NCBI GenBank assembly: GCA_036346405.1
Contig: CM070566.1
Location: 53,311,231-53,375,230 of the forward strand
DNA: 64,000 nt
DNA from: Phyllostachys edulis
Taxonomy: Eukaryota > Streptophyta > Magnoliopsida > Poales > Poaceae
Direction: 5' to 3'
Below, piece after piece: positions 1 to 11,090 of the stretch (the stretch's first letter is position 1; the number at the start of each line of letters is the position of its first letter). The translations under genes were made by a program, and so were the position numbers. The notes below the pieces were generated by a model, which made no database searches, was not told where the DNA came from, and saw only the letters and a program-made list of their open reading frames with translations.

Positions 1-165
1 CTAACCGCTCGTGATATTCTCCGATCATGCTGACGGTTTGGTTTGATAACCGTCAGGATATTTCGTATCACGCATTTTTTTAGTATAAACCGTCTGTGAT
101 ACTTGCCTTCCGCTGCACGGTTTTAACAAAAACCGCTCGTGATAGCTCTACCCCGACCACAATTT
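1..165. repeat. CACTA subterminal-type repeat block
   Basis: Degenerate copies of ACGGTT...AACCG(T)CTGTGAT alternate in inverted orientation. The sequence that follows (about 180-225, GGTTAGCC...GCTAGCCATGCCCT) is shared with 29590-29625 in CACTA-2, where it lies just downstream of a transposon gene. This block may therefore mark the 3' side of the ORF2 gene or the left subterminal region. Confidence 0.7.
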
Positions 166-1226
166 TCTTTGTTTTCTGGTTAGCCTCGGGAATTGCTAGC
201 CATGCCCTCTGAAAACAAGCATGCACAAAATAGATTCAAGCATGCACAAAAATAGATTCATTAGAGATAATCAATTGTTGACAACTCAAAGTGATCATTA
301 CTCAAAATAAATTACAAAAGATCGCATTTGTTCAAGTATTGTCGCTATAGTTACAACCGGATTACAATTGTTTACGATGAGAGGTGTCGGCGGGATGATG
401 CTCTCGGTTGGCGGCGGAGTGAAACTCTCCATTGTCGTTAATGATTTACGTGTTGATAAAGGTGTAGAGCTTCCTCGAATGTCCTTGATCTCTTCCGCAA
501 CGAGTGAATCACATTGTAAATCCAAGACACATCGCTACCAATTAAGAGTAAAGTGGTAAGCTATATATATTTAAATTTATAATTAGAAAATAATTATTTG
601 AGATTGACAAACCTCGTGATCCTTCTTCCTAGCTCTAAGGATTAGGCGCATATGATAGCGAGGCGTAGATTGCACATAACTCATCATCTTTTGTCTTTGG
701 CGGCCTTTGCAAAAATAGAATTACATATATAGGTATAGTCGGTTCAAGACGCGTTATTATGAAGTATGATATAGGATTATCGTGTTGTAGCGCGCATCGG
801 AAAATCCATCCCTGTGTTAGTTAGGCGCTCTTTCCATCGATATTCCTTTGTTGGCAACATAATTGATGAATGACCTACATGATTCAAAAAGTTATCCTCG
901 GCCATTTCAAATGAATGAAGACTACAATAGAGTTATGTAAGGAGGAAATGAGCATACCTCTCGAGTATTCCTCTTAGAATGTCAAGTCGTGCTTGTTGCG
1001 GTTTAGGGAATCAAGGTATATCACATGGTTCCTCTTGGGTATAATAACTAAAAGGATCCATGGTACCTACTCATGTATGTTGCTATAGTCATTAAACCTA
1101 AGTTCGGTACTACATGATAAAGTACAAATGAAATTTGTATAGCAAGTAGTGACACTTACCCCGGTTGTAGAGCACCACTATGTACTTCATGTTCGTCTGA
1201 CGAAGCAATGACCTCGTTATGTATTT

Positions 1227-2950
1227 CTATCGAAGGGCGAGTCTTGTTGGATGGTTTGCAACGATACCACATGTGGGTCGAGAAACCCACGGTTCTTTCC
1301 ATTCCGGACATTTTTCAAAGATGTATCTATACATAAGCAATGAGTTGTGATATTTATCGGTATTACATGAATGTAGAACTTGATTGTGCGCACTTACGAT
1401 TGTCCAACATCGTGAGAAGCGAGACGCCGAGGCCAACGAGGTTGAATAGTTCATATAAGTCGTTGAAGCCCTGACGAAGTACCTCGTCCCGCTGAAGAAA
1501 TGCTTGTCCTCGATGTCGGCGGTGATTCGATGATCGCAACCCTTCTTTTGGGTCTTGTTCAAGTACCGGGCATGCAAAGCGACAAGCATATCCAACAGCA
1601 TTATCTGCGTCGAGCACAACGGTTTTCCGATGATGTAGTTCCCGCTATCGCGGACTTCCCGGACTTGGGAGGCACCTTAACGTTCGTCGATTTCGATTTG
1701 GCCTTAGTGATTGGCAGCGTCTTCTTGTGAGACGACTTCGGAAACCAATACGACGGCACGCTTTTGCTGTTCCTTGGCGTCTTCTCCACGGAATCGAAGA
1801 GGTGGCCTTCGAGGCGAAACATGAGGTGGAGTCATCGAGGTCCGTTGGAGAGGAATGGTCGTGTCGGATCGCAACCTTCTTTGGGTCGGCGATGTCCTTC
1901 TTGGGCCATTTGGATAAAAGAGAGGCGGCATCCCTAGTATTGTGATCTCTTCGTTCGGGCAAATCTTCATCTGCACTAACCGGTTGTCGTGCTCGCCTTG
2001 GATCTCTTCCTAGTCCTATACGTGCAATAGTCGTCCGCGAATCCATGACTCCAAGGCACGTTAACCCCAAGGCTCGCGTGCGACCGGTGCTACTTGTTTC
2101 CCAAGGCCGTAGATAGTATATCCTTCTCCTCGCCTCGCATGGAAGGAGCCTTGGGAAGCTTGGGCAGTCAAGTCATGCTGCAAGAGGTCATCACGTTATT
2201 ATAGGCACTATGAAGTTATGGACTTATTAACAACTTAGTAGTTCGACATATTTACCACACGTTGGGACACTTCTTGGTCTGCCGGGTTTGTGAAGGAGAT
2301 GCTGCCCGAAGACGAGACTTTTGCCCTCGCTTTTAACCGACTTTAGCGAATGTGGGTCTGTGACATCGAAAACGGGTTCTCCTTCTCCGCCCCCATTCCT
2401 CGTATTTACCCGCTGCACCCAGTGGTGCTGAGTCTGTCTTGGGTGAGTGTTTCAGGTGTCGGAGAGCTTTGTCGCCGCACTTTGCTCCTTAAATTCGCCG
2501 TCGTTTTCATAGCCACAAAGGTGTCCCATGCTTCCCGCATCAAGAATCATCTTTACGCGTGAAGGCGTCGACCCGTGTTCACGTGCCGTGACAAGAATGC
2601 TCTTGAAGGTCCTCCACGATTTACCCATCGTGAGCATCGCCGTCCGTCGCCGCGCGCGCCACATGTGCTACGAATAGTGAACTTCTCTCGAAAGTTACAT
2701 CCACAGCCACGCTTTCGCTTCTTTCGTCAGTCCTTCCACGTTGGTGTGGTGATGAGGACCTGTTCCTTGCAAGTATCCCGCAGATGGTCCGGAATCTCGC
2801 CACGATCTCTTGGGACTCAGAGGGACCCCAAAGTCACCGACCTCCGTGATGACCCGGTCGGCCAGAGGCATTTTCGATTGTCCTCTGCCATCTCGCTTCC
2901 GTGTCATTACGAGTCGGCGGTGACGGCGGCCTCGTCGTGCCTCTTCCATC
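1227..2950 (-). pseudogene. Decayed CACTA second ORF (plant transposase, Ptta/En/Spm type)
   Basis: Read on the minus strand, broken frames contain, in order, ITEVGDFGVPLSPKR, RFRTICGILAR, KSWRTFKSILV, KPGRPRSVPT and FNDLYELFNLVGLGVSLL. The same segments in the same order occur in the ORF at 26463-28500. They are typical of the Transposase_24-like second ORF of grass CACTA elements (family knowledge). Several frameshifts and stops mean no complete product is possible. About 1000 bases of AT-rich sequence on its 3' side (230-1226) hold no ORF I can support and are probably 3' untranslated or intronic. Confidence 0.7.
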
Positions 2951-3253
2951 TGCTGGCGTCGATGTCGTCGACCTCGGCGCCTCTTCCATCTGCGGGCTTG
3001 GTGTTGGCGGCCTCGTCGGTGCCTCTTCCATCTGCATGGCGTCGGTGATTTTACAGCGAAGACAGTGCCTCTGCCATCTCACTTACTTGCTCTCAGGAAG
3101 AAGTACAGAGGTTGACTATAGAGATCAAGATGGCAAATGAAAAGTTGAATGAGCTCATACAGACTACTAACATTCCAGCATAAATATGAAACAATTAATC
3201 TCAGGAAGAAGTACAGAGGTTGACTATAGAGATGAAGATGGCAAATGAAAAGT

Positions 3254-3328
3254 TGACACACTGGAGTGTACCATTTGCTTCATACCGTGGAGGATTGGCA
3301 TGAAGCAAAGGTACACTCAAGTGTGTCA
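3254..3328 (-). other. miRNA-precursor-like hairpin, copy A
   Basis: The arms 3254-3283 and 3300-3328 are reverse complements with one mismatch and one bulged base, around a 16-nt loop. On the minus strand the 5' arm includes GTGTACCTTTGCTTCATGCC. The loop (CAATCCTCC in minus orientation) matches the loop-side sequence of the plus-strand hairpin at 14784-15046, which fixes the relative orientation: here the hairpin is co-oriented with the minus-strand transposon gene. I do not recognise a named miRNA family. Confidence 0.7.
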
Positions 3329-3489
3329 GGATCGACGAAGAAAATGCTAAGCAAAGGTTTAATGCTCTAGGGCTCACCGCCTCCTGCTCCTATTCTAACA
3401 CTCCTTAATCCACCTTCTCTTGTGATCTTTGTATAGATAGAAACTAGTGATACAAATCTTTTGCTCGAGCCTATGTTTGCAGAGCCTAC

Positions 3490-3590
3490 TTCATCGAGGC
3501 AGACACACTAGAGTGTACCATTTGTTTCATGCCGTGGAGGATTGGTATGAAGCAAAGGTACACTCAAGTGTGTCAGGATCGACGAAGAAA
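3490..3590 (-). other. miRNA-precursor-like hairpin, copy B (extended stem)
   Basis: The core stem is 3502-3532 paired with 3546-3575. Pairing extends outward, because CTTCATCGAGGC at 3490 matches the complement of GATCGACGAAG at 3580-3590. It is a diverged copy of hairpin A, about 248 bp downstream. Substitutions are present in both arms, but pairing is largely kept. Confidence 0.65.
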
Positions 3591-3862
3591 ATGCTAAGCA
3601 AAGGTTTAATGCTCTAGGGCTCACCGCCTCCCTGCTCCTATTCTAACACTCCTTAATCCACCAGCTTCTCTTGTGATATTTGTATAGATAGAGATCAAGA
3701 TGGCAAATGAAAAGTTGAATGAGCTCATCTGGACTACTAACATTCCTAACACTCCTTAATCCACCAGCTTCTATTCTAACACTCCTAACACTCCTTAATC
3801 CACCAGCTTCTCTTGTGATCTTTGTATAGATAGAAACTAGTGATACAAATCTTTGCCCGAGC

Positions 3863-3969
3863 CTACTTCATCGAGCTCGACACCTTTGAGTGTACCATTT
3901 GCTTCGTCTTGGTGGAGGATTGGCACGAAGCAAAGGTACACTCAAGTGTGTCAGGATCGACGAAGAAAA
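3863..3969 (-). other. miRNA-precursor-like hairpin, copy C
   Basis: This is a third copy with arms about 3869-3907 and 3925-3965. Several changes are paired: CTTCGTC on one side faces CACGAAG on the other, where copies A and B have CTTCAT facing ATGAAG. This apparent compensatory change keeps the stem intact. Confidence 0.65.
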
Positions 3970-4256
3970 TGCTAAGCAAAGGTTTAATGCTTCATGTACA
4001 TAAGACTAGCCTTTAATGAAGACATAGAACTAGAATCAAGTAAAATGTTCGACGAAGGAAATGCTAAGCAAAGGTTTAATCCCAACATAGAAACAAAATA
4101 GAATCAAGTAAAACTTTCTTTTTGGATTGTTGTAAAAAATCGATTTTAGCAAAATTTCAGAATTAATCCCAACAAAATTAATTAGCATTAAAGCATAATT
4201 CCTAAAGAATTTAACACTCCTTAATCCACCAGCTTCTAAGGAAATGCAAAGGAATC

Positions 4257-4290
4257 ACAGACGGTTCTTAATAAGAACCGCTGCGGATTA
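4257..4290. repeat. Isolated CACTA subterminal motif
   Basis: A single CACAGACGGTTCTTAATAAG-type unit with its inverted partner lies inside CACTA-1, away from the terminal arrays. It is probably a relic of internal rearrangement. Confidence 0.6.
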
Positions 4291-4675
4291 AACTCTCACC
4301 AATAAAAGGTCTAGAGATTAACGATTACATGAGACACTATTCCAACATATTGATTGATGATATTATGTGCTCTCGTAAGGAGAGTAGCTAAAGAACAAGT
4401 GTTTGCCATCTCAATCCTATTGTCTATACTCTTCATTAAATGAATATGATAATATAAATTCAAACTATGAGCTCTAAACAATACTTTGCTTAACTGTCAA
4501 ATGATCTCAATTGTGTGAAAAATAGATTCAAGCATGCACAAAAACAGATGGCAAATGAAAAGTTGAATGAGCTCATACAGACTACTAGAAGAATCACAAA
4601 CTAGTCATTAGATTACCAACGAAAACTGAATACTCTCAATAGAACTGAACATGAAGAATCAGAATAACTAGCTTT

Positions 4676-5303
4676 CAACCGAAAGTAACCAATTAACATT
4701 ACATCATATTGACAGTAGCAAGTAATACAATAGAGCTCAAGTATGAACTAACTATCACATTCAATCTCAGTATAAGACAGAGTTCATCACAGAGCATGTC
4801 AACAAAGCCCACTGATCAATTTGCAACAGAACGATGAGCTCAACCGAAAGTAACCAATTAACATTACATCATATTGACAGTAGCAAGTAATACAATAGAG
4901 CTCAAGTATGAACTAACTATCACATTCAATCTCGATTATAAGGCGAGTTCATCACAGAGCATGTCAACAAAGCCCATCGATCAATTTGCAAATGAGCGAT
5001 GAGCTCAACCGAAAGTAACCAATTAACATTACATCATATTGACGGTAGCAAGTAATACAATAGAGCTCAAGTATGAACTAACTATCACATTCAATCTCGT
5101 TATAAGAGAGTTCATCACGAGCATGTCAACAAAGCCCACTGATCAATTTGCAATAGAACGATGAGCTCAACCGAAAGTAACCAATTAACATTAGATCATA
5201 TTGACAGTAGCAAGTAATACAATGGAGCTCAAGTATGAACTAACTATCACATTCAATCTCGATTATAAGACGAGTTCATCACAGAGCATGTCAACAAAGC
5301 CCA
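4676..5303. repeat. 165-bp tandem repeat, about 3.8 copies
   Basis: Units start at CAACCGAAAGTAACCAATTA at 4676, 4841, 5006 and 5168, spacings 165, 165 and 162. Each contains GAGCTCAAGTATGAACTAAC and CATCACAGAGCATGTCAAC. A single diverged copy occurs at about 28801-28915, at the equivalent place (between the second ORF and its GC-rich 5' region) in CACTA-2, so the array is an amplification specific to this element. Confidence 0.9.
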
Positions 5304-5321
5304 GCGATCAACAAAGCCGAA

Positions 5322-5780
5322 CTACCACAGAGGAGCAATACTCACAGAGAGGATGCCGCAAGAACTCACGGTGCAAGGAGGAGGCCGACACGGGAGGAGG
5401 GCGGCGTGGGAGAAGGCGGTCTGAGAGGAGGAGGAGGACGAGGAGAAGGCCGGTCTGAGGGGAGGAGGCCGACACGGGAGGAGGACTACAGCTGCGTCGA
5501 GGTCGGAGGCGGCGACGTCGGGGCTTCTGGCCGGGAGGTGAATGGGGCGCCGAGGCGGGGCGTCGAGGTCGGGCGGCAGACCAGGTCGGCGTTGGTCGGT
5601 AGCCGAGGTCGGGGCGGCACCGGGTCGGGGCGCCAATGTCGAGGCGGCGCCGAGGTCGAGGTCGGCGGTGAACTACAAAGAGCCCTAAACCCTAGAGGAG
5701 GTGAGCAGCCGAGAGCCTAAGGCCGCGGAGAGGAAGTGACAAGTGAGAGCAAAACCCTAGCGTTTCGCCTTATAAAAAGT
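5322..5780 (-). promoter_or_regulatory. GC-rich 5' region of the CACTA-1 minus-strand gene
   Basis: This GC-rich tract has open minus-strand frames of low complexity (Pro/Ala/Arg-rich). Next to it are CCCTAG motifs and a TTATAAGG stretch at about 5769 that could be a minus-strand TATA box. It lies between a subterminal repeat block and the gene, as does the comparable region at 29050-29392 in CACTA-2. It is probably promoter plus first exon. I infer this from position and composition. Confidence 0.5.
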
Positions 5781-5783
5781 ATA

Positions 5784-5945
5784 TCACAGACGGTTCTCTA
5801 ATAAAACCGTCTGTGATATGGACGTATCACAGACGGTGCTATTATAGAACCGTCTGTGATATTCTCGTATCACTGACGGTTTGTAAATAGAACCGCTCAG
5901 CGTGATTCCCTGAGCGGTTATACTACGGAACCGTGCAGTGATAAC
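5784..5945. repeat. CACTA internal subterminal-type block
   Basis: Four to five TCACAGACGGTT / AACCGTCTGTGAT pairs alternate here, about 1.3 kb inside the right terminus. Comparable blocks sit beside the 5' modules at 29393-29560 and 57213-57275. Confidence 0.85.
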
Positions 5946-6091
5946 TCTCTTCATTTTCCCGCGTGTCTCTTTGTCTTCATTTTCCGCATGTGTCTCTTCG
6001 TCTCACGATCACACGTGGCTTCATCTCTTCATTTTCCAACGTCGCTCTGACTCCCCAAATATCTCTTCGTCTCTGTTCCGGCTTTAGAACT

Positions 6092-6730
6092 TGTTCTATA
6101 TATAGATGTGTCCCTTCTACAATATATTTCACACAACCTCTCCTTGATCCCTTTCTCTACAAAAGCAAAATGGTGCCTCCTCTTACAGACTACACGCCTT
6201 TACACGCACCTCTCTCATTGTGACGTTGAATCGTTCGTGGAAGAACATTATTTCAACAATGTCTTCACTCCTCTGTCGAGAATTTGCGGAGCGGGTGGCG
6301 ACCACCTTCCGCCGTCTTGACATCCTCCTCTGCCGTGTCTTCCGGTGATCTCCCACTTTCGGCGAGTTTACAGCGTCGTCGGCGTGGTCCTCCAAAACGG
6401 CGTTGCGTCTCGAGGAGGCTTGCCGTCACTTGGGCTATTAATCGAGGCGTGAAAGCGTCGAGTCGACCGGGCCGAGACCCTCAAGCAAGAGAAGAGAGCC
6501 TATGGGCTCAATTCTTCTTAGTTCAACGATCCGAGGGTCTTGGGAGACACTTTCGAGCAATGGCGTCGTGGTGGGCCCATTTCGAGCTTCGTTCGATGAT
6601 GAACCGTCCGCCTCGGCCGCCGCCGCCTCTGAAGTATTGAAGACGAGAGATAGCGACCTACCTCCGCCACTAGATAGGTTTCTAGTTTTTAATCTTTTTA
6701 TGTTGATCGCCACGTTGTTTGGCTATATAT
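6092..6730 (+). pseudogene. Plus-strand transcription-unit remnant in CACTA-1
   Basis: A good TATA box (CTATATATAG, about 6093-6102) is followed 65-160 bp later by ATGs at 6170 and 6259. The frame from 6259 begins MSSLLCREFAERVATTFRRL and stops after about 29 codons. Further open stretches (6284-6640, 6502-6885) are in other frames, the last ending in a hydrophobic segment FLVFNLFMLIATLFGYIY. I do not recognise the family. It may be a captured gene piece or a degenerate transposon gene, divergent from the minus-strand gene across the 5784-5945 block. Confidence 0.35.
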
Positions 6731-6930
6731 ATGAAAAATTCCAAAATGAAAAAAAAAAAAGTTTGGAGGTGAAGTTACTATATCTATTTGCCCATAGTAG
6801 GGCTCCTCATCCCATCGGTACCAAGTGTGGCGTCCGAGGAGGCGGCAAGCAGTATGTTGGAGCAGATCTAAGTGGAGCCGGCTAGCGGCGAGGCGGGTTG
6901 CTCCAAAGCGGCGATCTTGGCGAGAAGATC

Positions 6931-7252
6931 CTGAGCCGGTTCTTATTAAGAACCGCCTGTGACGGCTCTACATAATAACCGTCTGTGATATTACACAGAC
7001 GGTTGTAACCTAAAACCATCTGTGATTAGGGGGATTATCACAGACGGTTTGTTAATAGAACCGTCTGTAATAATTCACAGACGGTTCTATTCATCAACCG
7101 TCTGTGATAGATGACTATCACAGACGGTTCTAAAAAATACCGTCTGTGATAGTCGAACCGCGCCACCCGCAGGTCCGGACTGACCCAACACAGACGGTTC
7201 CAAAGGAACCGTCTGTGATGGGGCATCTACTATAGCCTGTTTTGTAGTAGTG
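6931..7252. repeat. Right subterminal array and TIR of CACTA-1
   Basis: At least eight alternating TCACAGACGGTT / AACCGTCTGTGA motifs form back-to-back short palindromes and end in the terminal inverted sequence GTTTTGTAGTAGTG. This is the classical CACTA arrangement, in which transposase or an accessory protein binds subterminal repeats. Confidence 0.92.
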
Positions 7253-7886
7253 TAAGAAGATTAGCCACCAAAGCTATGTTTTCCTTCTTAGGAAGACTAC
7301 CTCTCTTGATCTCATGAGTCTTGAGCTTGCTATAGAGCAGCTCCAAAGAGAGTCTAGAGAGATCGACGTTCTCCTTAATGGCAGTAACCTTCATCTCCCA
7401 CTCCTTGGTGTTGATTGTAGCCAAGAGGTGGGTGGCATTCTTAGATTGAAAGTACTCAATGTCTATAGCTCTCATCTGATTAATCACTTTGTTAAAGCGA
7501 GTAAAAACATCATCGATGCTCTCGCTAGGACGCATCTCGAACTTATTATACTTTCACTTGAAGACTGTCTGGTCCACTTGCTTAATTTGGGACGATCCCT
7601 CATTGTAGGTTTCAAGGGTGTGCCAAATCTCGTGTGCGGTCTCAAGATTGCAAATTCTATCATACTCCTGTCTACCAAGCCCAGCATATAGGAGATTCTT
7701 TGCCTTATGATTATTTGCCAAGAGAGCTGTTGAAGCCGGCGAAGCAACCTCGGGAAAAACGAGCGGAGCTCGAACAACCTCCCATATGGCTTGTCCTTCG
7801 CTCTGAAGAAAGACACGCATGCGGTTCTTCCAATAGGCATAGTCGAGCCCATCGAAGATATGCGGCTTGGTGGAGTACTTCTCCAT
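7253..7886 (-). pseudogene. Ty1/copia gag fragment, cut by CACTA-1
   Basis: The minus-strand frame from ATG at 7884-7886 reads MEKYSTKPHIFDGLDYAYWK and continues with WKNRMRVFLQ, YDRICNLETAHEIWHTLE, FTRFNKVINQMRAI and the C-terminal KENIALVA. These are hallmark segments of grass copia gag (UBN2/gag_pre-integrs type). One in-frame TGA stop (about 7554) interrupts it, and the frame is severed at 7252 by the CACTA terminus. It is co-oriented with the LTR at 7945-9803. Confidence 0.88.
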
Positions 7887-7931
7887 CGCTAAGTTCAGTG
7901 ACCGATTAAGATCAAGATTGAAGTAACCGGA

Positions 7932-7942
7932 CTTTGATACCA
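7932..7942 (-). other. Primer binding site of the copia element
   Basis: TGGTATCAAAG on the minus strand, two bases inside the LTR end, is a near match to the initiator-Met tRNA primer site TGGTATCAGAG used by copia elements. Confidence 0.8.
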
Positions 7943-7944
7943 CT

Positions 7945-9803
7945 TGTTGGACCGAAACGACGACTAGAGCGGGGTGAATAGGAGCACTATCTCTTTTTCA
8001 CTTTGATCGGATTCAATAAGATCTTGACTCCAATAGCTATGAGAGCTATGAAGATCAATAGATAAGCGTAGCGGAAGACTAGAACTGAATCTAATTCAAA
8101 CCCCGAAAAGAAATAGCCAAAAACACAAAAGACACCAAAATCTGTACTACCATAGTGTAACCAGTGGTACTACCTATAATCGGTACTACCGCAGTGATGT
8201 CTGAGAGGTACTACATGAGCAAAGGTCTTGATACTACCGATTGTCCTGGAAATTAGCACGAGAACGAAATTTAAAATTGGTATAACTTTTGATCCGTAAC
8301 TCCAAACCTTATGAAACCTGAAACATAACCTCTCTAGAATGTTGGTAACCTATTCCAACCAAGTATCGTGAAAATCATGGCCAAAGTTCCAACCTTTTTT
8401 CCGTTTGAGAGAAGGTTGCTTCAAAACCGAGTTAGAGACCTAAATATGATCTAAAGCTTGCTCGTGGGTCAAGGATGATCAAGATGATCTTAGATGCACT
8501 CCCACATGTCACAGCAACCAAGATCACCACAAGAAACCAAGAGAAAACCCGCGGATCGAAAAAAGCCCCAAAATCACGAAATAGAGAGCAAGAACACAAA
8601 GAGACTTATATTGTGAAATCTTTCCTTGGATTGATTTGAAATGATGTTGGTTTACAGCCACTCCATCATGGAGGACAAACACTCAACACATGAGCACAAA
8701 ATCAAATCCAACTCTCTAGAACCATAACCTCCCACTAATCTCTCCAAAACCCTAAAAACACAAACTAGAGTTTCACAAATGAAGGTTTGAAGAGGTGCTG
8801 GTCAGCACCCTCCTCTATTTATAGTGGAGGCTAGCTTCTAGAAGGAAAACCCTAATGGGCACCCGTTAAGCCCACACACAAACGGGTTTCACTTACGTAC
8901 GCATTTTAAAGTGCCGTCTTCATCTCCTCTTGACCTAAACCGCTTCTCCTTGCGCCGTCTTACGCCGCGGGTTAGCAAAAGGTCACCAAGACGGTATTTA
9001 GGTGAAGTTACCAAAAATACCCCATCTCGATCCTCTCCGAAGACCGAGTCCAATATTCATGAAGCAATCCTATGCTTCTCCACGTGTAGGTTGATTAATG
9101 GCTCTCTTCATATCGGCAAGTCTCTCCCATCCGGCTCCCACCGAAACCACCATGGCACTTGCACCGACCCCCGCGCCGCTTGATGCAACCCGTCGCGACC
9201 GAAGCGCCTGATTCGGTCATCCTATCCATTTTAGCCATGCTTGAATACCTTGACTTCACTCGGCATCCTCGATCGTTCTGAACCTCAGCTCTCGAGCCTA
9301 GTCCCGATCATCCTCACTGTTGACCGTCGTTGACCTCCAAGCAACCTGCACAACAATAGACCAAGAAATCGTTTCCGGGAACAAGTTCTTCGCAACTTGA
9401 CCCACGTTAGTCAAAACATGCATCATGCAACACATATGCATGAAACCCATGAACTTGACCTAACGAGAAAAAACATTTCACCAAGTCGGCAAACATTCAG
9501 AACACAATCGATACTACCGCCATATAATCACCGGTACTACCACACCAATAACTGCGGTCATACCGATTCTCACAGAAGACCAAAAAACCAAGAAAACACG
9601 TTCTCTAGAAAATCCATACCGCCAACTAAGCGCCGGTATTACAAGAACTATGATACAACCGGCGCTACCATTGTGGTCATACCGCATGTTACTTGCCGGT
9701 ACTACCGAAAATCCCGACTTTGTTGAAAACAGAAGATTAGACAAACTTTAAGAGCCATTGCTCCTAAGATCGTGAGCATATCTCCATGATATCTACAATA
9801 ACA
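7945..9803 (-). mobile_element. 5' LTR of a copia element (SIRE/Maximus-like)
   Basis: In plus orientation the LTR starts TGTTGGACCGAAACGACGAC and ends CTACAATAACA, so it has TGTT...AACA termini and is about 1.86 kb. The primer site and gag follow directly on the minus strand. The terminal motif is familiar from grass SIRE-type elements (family knowledge). The second LTR and pol are not in this window, presumably beyond CACTA-1. Confidence 0.8.
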
Positions 9804-11090
9804 GAGTAAGAGCACAGGCGGCGGTGGCACATGGCGCCGATGGGGGATGGCTACACAGGAGCGGCCAACGACGGCCAAAATGGAACCCCAAAGGGGTTCT
9901 CGATATTCAGTGGCGCGGCGTGGTGAAAGCACCGGTGGTGGCACTAGAAGCGGTATGGCGGCACGATGGCGCTCCGGGGAAGGCAGCGCATGCACGGTCA
10001 AGGCGGCGGTCCGGGGAAGCCGTCGGGTGGGTCGGGGAGGCCGAAGGGCGGTCGAGGCGGTGGTACGACTGCGTCAGCGTTAAGGAAGAAGGTGGCAGCA
10101 GTGGTGGTGTGCCATGACGACGAAGCGGCCAAATGAAGAGGGGGGGAAAGGTGGGTAATCTCCTAGAACACGTGATGATGCGCATAGCTTGGCTCATGGC
10201 TTACCGGAGAGGGAGATCGGGCGAGGATGGTGATTCGGCCGACGACGTGGAAGACGACGAAATTTGACGAAGAACTGCAATGAAAGATGAAATTGATTGA
10301 GGGAAAATGCTAATGGAGCTCGGGAACACGACATGATGTGGTTCGGGATTTGAAAAATCTCACCGGAGCGGCGGGATGTCGAGATGGGGGTGCAGCCAGT
10401 GCTCGAGAGGAAGCTCGTGCAGCGGCGGTGGCGCTCTGGAGACGAAGAAATTTGGAGGGGTGTGAAGGGGTGAAGAGGGGTGCTGATGCTCCATTTTATA
10501 AAGTAAGTTGGGTAACCGAGCGGTAGAAACGTGAGCAGGATTGCCGGCGGAATTTTGGCTCAGGTTTAGAAACTATAGAAACGACGAGGCATTGATGGCG
10601 ACGAGAAATGACACGAATGAACGCACATGTTGAAGGCGTCGGTTTTCTTGAGCGGCATGAATGAGGCGGCCGCGGGATCACGATCTGGCCTTGACGCCGA
10701 CTTTCTTCGGTCTTGAAAACGAGCAAGGGACAAGGGGGAAGAAGAGATGGGTGGGCCTAGTGGGCCGAAGAAAAGAAAATGGGTTTCGGCCCAAGAAAAT
10801 TTGAAATGAAATTATGAGATTTGTATTTCGGAGATAATTCAAATTCAAATTTGAATTTGAAATTTGGCTGAGGTTTGAAATTGAGGGGAGGTGAATTCAA
10901 ATTTGCCCAAGAATTGATTTGATTTTGGAATTCAATTTGCGATTTGAAGAATGAAATTGGTTCAAAGTTGAATTGAGAATTTGGAATTTGGATTGATTTA
11001 GTAATAACTCTATTTAAAATCCAAATCATTGAATTAATTATTTTAAATTAAAATTTTTACAAGAGGCCAAAAAAAAATTAAGATGTTACA
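9804..11090 (-). mobile_element. Gypsy-type LTR fragment
   Basis: The right edge is AAGATGTTACA, the reverse of a TGTAACATC LTR start. Next come AT-rich TTGAATTTGAAATTTGG-like stretches, then a GC-rich block of low complexity (9810-10480). This composition recurs in other gypsy LTRs of this window (25130-25980). The left side is cut by the copia LTR. Open frames in the GC-rich part have no recognisable domain. Confidence 0.6.

Larger units (their letters stand above)
3090..4080 (+). repeat. Complex local repeat array inside CACTA-1
   Basis: Two kinds of unit recur. The first is a coding-like segment that would read EEVQRLTIEIKMANEKLNEL on the plus strand. It is preceded by CTCTCAG or AATCTCAG, which look like splice acceptors. 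It occurs in full at about 3103 and 3206, and in part at about 3690 and 4546. The second is a roughly 250-bp module comprising a hairpin, then GGATCGACGAAGAAAATGC, a CCTCCTGCTCCTATTC tract and a TTGTATAGATAGAAAC tract. It is present near 3254, 3490 and 3863, the last two separated by partial rearranged copies. The peptide looks like a coiled coil, but I cannot assign it to a family. Confidence 0.75.
1..7252 (-). mobile_element. CACTA (En/Spm) transposon CACTA-1, left end outside window
   Basis: The right terminus is clear: reading inward from 7252 on the minus strand the sequence is CACTACTACAAAACAGG, the canonical CACTA inverted terminus, followed by a dense array of TCACAGACGGTT motifs in both orientations. 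Inside are a decayed minus-strand second ORF (about 1227-2950), three hairpins, a 165-bp tandem repeat and a GC-rich 5' region. The element interrupts a copia gag gene immediately right of 7252; the flanking triplet TAA would be the TSD, but the left copy lies outside the window. No TNP2 transposase is visible here, so this looks non-autonomous or is truncated by the window edge. Confidence 0.85.

Noticed and set aside
6931..7225. Regularly spaced, palindromic TCACAGACGGTT repeats looking at first like a CRISPR array
   Set aside because: Spacing is irregular, the repeats alternate orientation, the same motif borders several CACTA termini, and the genome is plant. They are CACTA subterminal repeats.
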